Shown in pieces: positions 5,366 through 8,365 of a stretch of 8,365 nucleotides of DNA. Origin of the DNA: DATEJJ01 sp039649115. Its GTDB lineage: Bacteria > Actinomycetota > Actinomycetes > Mycobacteriales > Micromonosporaceae. The translations under genes and the position numbers were made by a program. The stretch lies in NCBI GenBank assembly GCA_039649115.1, contig JBBWZQ010000200.1, positions 1 through 8,365 on the forward strand, read 5' to 3'. The first letter of the stretch is position 1. Each line of letters begins with the position of its first letter. The notes below the pieces were generated by a model. It did no database searches. It saw nothing but the letters and a program-made list of their open reading frames with translations, and had not been told where the DNA came from.

Positions 5366-6106
5366 TCAGGTCCTCAGGTAGGACGCGCCGTTGAGGTCGA
5401 GGATCGTACCGGTCGCCCACTGCGCCTGCGGTGACGCGAGCCAGACGATCGCCGCCGCGATCTCCTCCGGCGTGGCCACCCGGTTGTACGGGCTCTGGGC
5501 CCGGATCTCCGCACCCCGTACCGACTTGAGGTGCTCGTTGGTCATGTCCGTCTCGACGAACCCGGGTGCCACGGCCGTCACCGAGATGCCCAGCGGCGCG
5601 AGCGCGATGGCCAGCGACTGACCCAGCGCGTTGAGGCCGGCCTTCGACGCCGGGTACGCCACGCCGTCCGGGTCACCCCGGAACGCGCCGCGCGACGAGA
5701 CGTTGACGATGTGCCCGCCCGCGCCCATGTGCCGCACCGCGCACCAGATCACGTTGGCGGCACCGAGGAGGTTGACGTCCAGGGTGGCGCGCCAGTGCGC
5801 CTGCCACTCCTCGTACGAGACCTCCGTGATCGGGTGCGAGGTGAACAGTCCCGCGTTGTTGACCAGCACGTCGATGTGCCCGTACCGGCCGGCCACCGCC
5901 TCGACCATGTTCCGGATGGCGGCCGGGTCGGCGAGGTCGGCCCGTACGACCATGTGCTCGTCGCCGGGCAGCTCGTCGCGCAGCGCTTCGGCCAGCGGTC
6001 CCGAGTCGCGGTGGTGGATCGCGACCCGGTCGCCGAGGCGCGCGAAGGCCAGCGCGGTGGCCCGCCCGATGCCCCGCGAGCCGCCGGTCACCAGTACCGA
6101 TCTCAT
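5366..6106 (-). CDS. Classical short-chain dehydrogenase/reductase (FabG-like)
   Basis: This is a 246-residue NAD(P)-dependent oxidoreductase. It has the cofactor motif TGGSRGIG (7-14), VNNAG (82-86), Asn112, and a catalytic Ser138 (NVSS), Tyr151 and Lys155 (YPASK). These positions coincide with the Ser-Tyr-Lys triad of E. coli FabG, and PGFVETDM (181-188) is also typical. The C-terminus DLNGASYLRT is seen in many FabG-like reductases of unknown substrate. A role in fatty acid synthesis is possible but not supported by context; the marR regulator and divergent epimerase suggest a secondary or detoxifying redox role. The ATG overlaps the marR stop by four bases (ATGA), so the two are co-translated. 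It is convergent with rsmE with one base between stops; only a weak 5-bp hairpin (5370-5384) is seen there. Confidence 0.9.
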   Translation of the reverse strand: MRSVLVTGGSRGIGRATALAFARLGDRVAIHHRDSGPLAEALRDELPGDEHMVVRADLADPAAIRNMVEAVAGRYGHIDVLVNNAGLFTSHPITEVSYEEWQAHWRATLDVNLLGAANVIWCAVRHMGAGGHIVNVSSRGAFRGDPDGVAYPASKAGLNALGQSLAIALAPLGISVTAVAPGFVETDMTNEHLKSVRGAEIRAQSPYNRVATPEEIAAAIVWLASPQAQWATGTILDLNGASYLRT

Positions 6107-6534
6107 GCGCTGCGCAGGTTGTCGCGCAGGAGGTAGAGGAGCTTGATGAGGTGGGCCTGGTCGGACTCGGACAGGCCGCGGACCGCGCGTCGGGTCAGCG
6201 CCGCCCGTTCCCGCGCGAGCGTCGACTCCAGGTGCTTGCCCCGATCGGTAAGGCACAGCCGCACCAGCCGGGCGTCGGTCGGGTGCGGCTTGCGGTGCAG
6301 CAGGCCGGCGGCTTCCATCCGGGTCGCCGCGCGGGTCACCGTCGGGGTGGCGAGGCGCAGCCGCTTGGCGATCTCGCCCGGGGTCAGCCCGTCGGACTGC
6401 CACAGGCATTCGAGGATGAACTGCTGTCCCGCGCGTACCCCATGGTGGTTGAAGGCCGTCTCGGCCGCCTCGGCCATCGCCAGCTTGGCCGACCAGAACG
6501 CGGTCTGGAATTCATCCCGCTGCACCCCGTCCAC
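6103..6534 (-). CDS. MarR-family transcriptional regulator
   Basis: This is a 143-residue dimeric winged-helix regulator. Residues about 33-75 form the helix-turn-helix (GQQFILECLWQSDGLTPGEIAKRL... then ATPTVTRAATRMEAAGLL). DARLVRLCLTDRG is the characteristic wing with its Asp-x-Arg motif, and the C-terminal helix serves dimerisation. MarR proteins usually repress adjacent genes and are released by small phenolic or other lipophilic ligands, or by oxidation; the ligand here is unknown. The gene is first in a two-gene leftward operon with the SDR reductase (ATGA overlap) and diverges from the epimerase gene. The divergent region contains an operator-like palindrome pair. The GTG at 6534 is the most likely start but has no clear Shine-Dalgarno; a GTG three codons further in is a weaker alternative. 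Confidence 0.9.
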   Translation of the reverse strand: MDGVQRDEFQTAFWSAKLAMAEAAETAFNHHGVRAGQQFILECLWQSDGLTPGEIAKRLRLATPTVTRAATRMEAAGLLHRKPHPTDARLVRLCLTDRGKHLESTLARERAALTRRAVRGLSESDQAHLIKLLYLLRDNLRSA

Positions 6535-6548
6535 GCTTGACCACTTTT

Positions 6549-6585
6549 CGTTAGCCGGCTAACGTAAGTCATTGTTCAGCTAACG
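6549..6585. promoter_or_regulatory. Putative MarR operator: perfect palindrome plus degenerate second site
   Basis: CGTTAGCCGGCTAACG (6549-6564) is a perfect 16-bp palindrome. A second site, CATTGTTCAGCTAACG (6570-6585), keeps the right half GCTAACG exactly, with a degenerate left half. The two centres are 21 bp apart, close to two helical turns, so two dimers would bind the same face. The pair lies between the divergent marR and epimerase starts, the usual place for a MarR operator. Two TANNNT hexamers on the minus strand (TACGTT at 6561-6566 and TATCGT at 6583-6588) overlap the sites and are candidate -10 boxes for marR; I see no clear plus-strand promoter. Confidence 0.7.
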
Positions 6586-6594
6586 ATACGGCAC

Positions 6595-6600
6595 GGGGAG
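6595..6600 (+). promoter_or_regulatory. Shine-Dalgarno GGGGAG deciding the epimerase start
   Basis: GGGGAG ends five bases before the GTG at 6606. It includes the G of a competing in-frame GTG at 6600, which therefore is unlikely to be used. Confidence 0.6.
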
Positions 6601-6605
6601 TGCAT

Positions 6606-7433
6606 GTGCGAACACTGGTGACGGGCGCGACCGGGCGGGTCGGGAGCCGCTTCCTGCCGAGGCTTGCCGCCGAGGGCGACCAGGTGCGGGTGCTGGTGCG
6701 CAGCGCCGACGGCGCGGCGCCGCTGTGGGACGCCGGCTCCGACGTGGTCCTTGGCGACCTGGCCGACGCGGACGCGGTCAAGCGGGCCGTCGCGGACATG
6801 GACGCCGTCGTGCACCTGGCCGCGGCATTCCGGGGTACCGGCCCCGAAGAGACGACCGGCACGAACCAGGACGCGACGGTACGGCTGGCGAGGGCTGCCC
6901 TGAACGCGGGCGTGGGCCGGTTCGTCCACGCCAGCACCAACCTCGTCTACGGGCCGGGCCGGGGACGGCCGGCGCGCGAGGAGGACGAGCTCGCGCCGAC
7001 CGGCGCGTACCCGGTCAGCAAGGCGGCCGCCGAGCAGGCGCTGCGGCAGTTGCACCAGCAGGAGGGGCTGGGCCTGCGGGTGGTGCGGCTGGCCTTCGTG
7101 TACGGCGAGGGTGACCCGCACCTGGCCGAGTCGCTGCGCTGGGCGCGGCAGTGGCCCGCGCACCAGCGGCTGCACATGGTGCACCACGCCGACGTCGCGC
7201 AGGGCCTGCTGCGGGTGCTGGCGGCCGACGGGATCGACGGGCGTGTGTACAACCTCGCCGACGACGCACCGGTCACCGCGTGGGAACTGCTCGCGCTGGC
7301 CGGGGAGGAGCCCGATCCCGGGGCGGCGACCCGGACGCTGGCCGATCCGTGGGCCGGCATCGTGGACACCCGCCGGATCCGCGGCGAACTCGGGTTCCGC
7401 CCGCACCACCCGACGGTCTACACGGGGGTGTGA
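6606..7433 (+). CDS. NAD-dependent epimerase/dehydratase family protein (extended SDR)
   Basis: This is a 275-residue Rossmann-fold protein. TGATGRVG (6-13) is the GxxGxxG dinucleotide motif and DLAD follows at 51-54. The catalytic residues are in HASTNLVYG (Ser110/Thr111) and AYPVSKAAAEQAL (Tyr135, Lys139). RLAFVYGEGD (161-170) and the downstream substrate-side segment are typical of UDP-sugar epimerase-like proteins, but the protein is shorter than the roughly 310-340 residues of true GalE-type enzymes. The substrate is not deducible; it may be a sugar nucleotide or another small carbonyl compound. The GTG at 6606 is preferred because GGGGAG (6595-6600) lies five bases upstream. A GTG at 6600 would overlap that Shine-Dalgarno. 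The gene diverges from marR over the palindromic operator and ends at a strong terminator. Confidence 0.87.
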   Translation: MRTLVTGATGRVGSRFLPRLAAEGDQVRVLVRSADGAAPLWDAGSDVVLGDLADADAVKRAVADMDAVVHLAAAFRGTGPEETTGTNQDATVRLARAALNAGVGRFVHASTNLVYGPGRGRPAREEDELAPTGAYPVSKAAAEQALRQLHQQEGLGLRVVRLAFVYGEGDPHLAESLRWARQWPAHQRLHMVHHADVAQGLLRVLAADGIDGRVYNLADDAPVTAWELLALAGEEPDPGAATRTLADPWAGIVDTRRIRGELGFRPHHPTVYTGV

Positions 7434-7437
7434 CGCT

Positions 7438-7468
7438 AAGGCCGCGACCTCATCGAGGTCGCGGCCTT
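7438..7468 (+). terminator. Strong hairpin terminator after the epimerase gene
   Basis: AAGGCCGCGACCTC (7438-7451) and GAGGTCGCGGCCTT (7455-7468) form a perfect 14-bp stem with a 3-base loop, starting four bases after the stop codon. It lacks a following T-run, as many high-GC actinobacterial terminators do. It separates the redox module from the HIT gene and may act in both directions. Confidence 0.85.
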
Positions 7469-7500
7469 CGGCCCATCCGACGCAGCCCCGGCGCAGTCGG

Positions 7501-7506
7501 TAGGGT
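7501..7506 (+). promoter_or_regulatory. -10 hexamer TAGGGT of the HIT gene (leaderless start)
   Basis: TAGGGT matches TANNNT and is followed by six bases (GCCACC) and the GTG start at 7513, with no Shine-Dalgarno. The gene therefore appears to have its own promoter and a leaderless transcript. No clear -35 box is visible. Confidence 0.6.
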
Positions 7507-7512
7507 GCCACC

Positions 7513-7863
7513 GTGACTACTGACTGTCTGTTCTGCCGGATCGTGGCGGGGGAGATTCCGGCCACGATCATCCATGAGACGCCGGGCACGGTGGCGTTCC
7601 GGGACATCGTGCCGAAGGCGCCGGTACACGTGCTGGTGATCCCGAAGGCACACCACGCGGACGTGGCCGCGGTCGCCGGGGCGGATCCCGCGCTGGCCGG
7701 CGAGATCCTCGCGGCCGCCGCCGCGGTCGCCAAGGCGGACGGGCTGACCGACGGCGGCTACCGGGTCATCTTCAACACCGGCCCGCACGGCGGCCAGGAG
7801 GTCTTCCACGTGCACGCGCACGTCGTGGGCGGCGCCCCGCTGGGCCCCATGCTGTGCGGGTGA
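7513..7863 (+). CDS. HIT-family protein (HinT-like nucleotide hydrolase/transferase)
   Basis: This 116-residue protein is of normal length for HinT-like proteins. CLFC (5-8) is the zinc-site start found in many bacterial HIT proteins. IPKAHHADVAAV (43-54) and NTGPHGGQEVFHVHAHVVGG (88-107) follow, with the histidine triad His99, His101 and His103. HIT proteins of this branch are dimeric purine nucleoside phosphoramidases or related nucleotide hydrolases in the cytoplasm; the cellular role in actinobacteria is unclear. The GTG at 7513 gives MTTDCLFCRI, the usual N-terminus, and is placed six bases after TAGGGT. From memory, actinobacterial HIT genes of this type often lie just beyond rsmE; here a marR-SDR-epimerase module comes between. 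Confidence 0.93.
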   Translation: MTTDCLFCRIVAGEIPATIIHETPGTVAFRDIVPKAPVHVLVIPKAHHADVAAVAGADPALAGEILAAAAAVAKADGLTDGGYRVIFNTGPHGGQEVFHVHAHVVGGAPLGPMLCG

Positions 7864-7899
7864 GCGAGCGCCCGCGCCTCGCGAGCTTTGCGAGCGAGG
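7862..7899. repeat. Palindromic GAGCGAGCG-rich spacer, possible dispersed repeat
   Basis: The 43-bp gap between the HIT stop and the next ATG is made of GAGCG/GCGAG words. CCTCGC (7877-7882) pairs with GCGAGG (7894-7899), or CTCGC (7878-7882) with GCGAG (7890-7894), giving a small hairpin with TTT in the loop. Similar GAGCGAGCG-type spacers occur between genes in many Micromonosporaceae genomes, as far as I recall; copy number here cannot be checked within the window. Confidence 0.5.
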
Positions 7900-7906
7900 T
7901 GTCGGC

Positions 7907-8365
7907 ATGACCGAGGACGCGATCGGGCGGTACCGGCGGCTGGTGCGGCAGGCGCAGGCGGACGAGCGGGTACCGGCGCTGTCGGTGGCGCTGCACCGCG
8001 GCGACCGTCCACTCTGGACCTGCCAGGTCGGCGGCGAGCCCGGCCGGCTCTTCCGCCTCGGCTCGATCACCAAGACGTTCACCGGGCTCGCGCTGGCCAT
8101 CGCCGACCGCGCCGGCCGGCTGTCACTGGACGACCCGCTGAGAGACCACCTGCCGTCGAACTTCCCGGTGCCGACCCGCGGCGACAAGCCCATCACGCTG
8201 GCGCACCTGTCCACCCACGCCTCCGGCCTGCCACAGCTGCCACCAGGTCTGCTCGAAGACCCGGAGCTGGACCCCAAGGACCCGTACGCGCACTTCACCG
8301 AGGCCAAGCTGATCACAGCGCTGGGCAAGACGACCCTGCTCAGCGACCCGGGAACGAAGTACCTC
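7907..8365 (+). CDS. Serine hydrolase, beta-lactamase/class C (PBP-like) family, N-terminal part, cut by the window edge
   Basis: The first 153 residues are present and the frame is open at the right edge. LFRLGSITKTFTGLALAIA (48-66) contains the active-site SxxK motif (Ser53, Lys56), the nucleophile and general base of the family. LSLDDPLRDHLP, ITLAHLSTHASGLP and a final DPGTKYL follow, as in class C beta-lactamase-like hydrolases; the expected YxN motif would lie just outside the window. No signal peptide or lipobox is visible at the N-terminus (MTEDAIGRYRRLVRQAQADE), so the protein looks cytoplasmic. A role as an esterase or peptidase is at least as likely as antibiotic resistance. GAGGT (7896-7900) lies six bases before the ATG and is part of the palindromic spacer. 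Confidence 0.88.
   Translation, partial: MTEDAIGRYRRLVRQAQADERVPALSVALHRGDRPLWTCQVGGEPGRLFRLGSITKTFTGLALAIADRAGRLSLDDPLRDHLPSNFPVPTRGDKPITLAHLSTHASGLPQLPPGLLEDPELDPKDPYAHFTEAKLITALGKTTLLSDPGTKYL

Noticed and set aside
5370..5384. Hairpin GTCCT-N5-AGGAC as an rsmE terminator
   Set aside because: The stem is only 5 bp with no T-tract and lies in the coding end of the SDR gene; too weak to call.
7450..8328. Minus-strand open frame of 292 codons opposite HIT and the serine hydrolase
   Set aside because: Ser/Arg/Pro/Gly-biased translation without any domain, and it crosses a terminator hairpin. The plus-strand genes are well supported by motifs.

Overview
The window is very GC-rich and tightly packed, with GTG starts, ATGA/GTGA start-stop overlaps, TANNNT -10 hexamers placed directly before start codons, and a CIRCE-HrcA heat-shock unit. 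Protein sequence and gene order (hemW, DUF4870 protein, hrcA, dnaJ2, rsmE, HIT) suggest a high-GC actinobacterium, most likely of the Micromonosporaceae. That assignment is from memory of protein families, not from a search.

Left edge (1-1670): the N-terminal part of an enoyl-CoA hydratase/isomerase runs leftward out of the window. It carries an in-frame 19-residue tandem duplication just after its conserved GADLKE segment. Seventeen bases from its start codon, hemW (heme chaperone, radical SAM) begins in the opposite direction. hemW ends near a small tandem duplication and a hairpin, facing a leftward gene for a DUF4870-type membrane protein with a long Pro/Gly/Tyr-rich tail.

Centre (2260-5364): a divergent intergenic region holds the membrane protein's apparently leaderless start on one side. 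On the other side are a -10 box, a perfect CIRCE operator and a strong ribosome binding site for hrcA. hrcA, dnaJ (dnaJ2 type) and rsmE form a rightward operon: the HrcA repressor, its likely co-regulated J-protein co-chaperone, and a 16S rRNA m3U1498 methyltransferase translationally coupled to dnaJ by a GTGA overlap.

Right part (5366-7468): a redox module appears to be inserted between rsmE and the HIT gene. A marR-type regulator and a classical SDR reductase (ATGA-coupled) run leftward. An extended-SDR NAD-dependent epimerase/dehydratase runs rightward from the other side of a 70-bp divergent region. That region contains a perfect 16-bp palindrome plus a degenerate second copy two helical turns away, a good candidate for the MarR operator. 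The epimerase gene is followed by a strong 14-bp-stem terminator.

Right edge (7501-8365): a HIT-family (HinT-like) gene with a leaderless-type promoter is followed by a short palindromic spacer that also supplies the Shine-Dalgarno sequence. Then comes the N-terminal part of a serine beta-lactamase-type hydrolase, cut by the window end.

I see no CRISPR array, transposase, tRNA, rRNA or phage gene. Most of the window is ordinary chromosomal housekeeping. The less ordinary elements are the crotonase repeat insertion, the marR divergent operator pair, and the repeated leaderless-start pattern.
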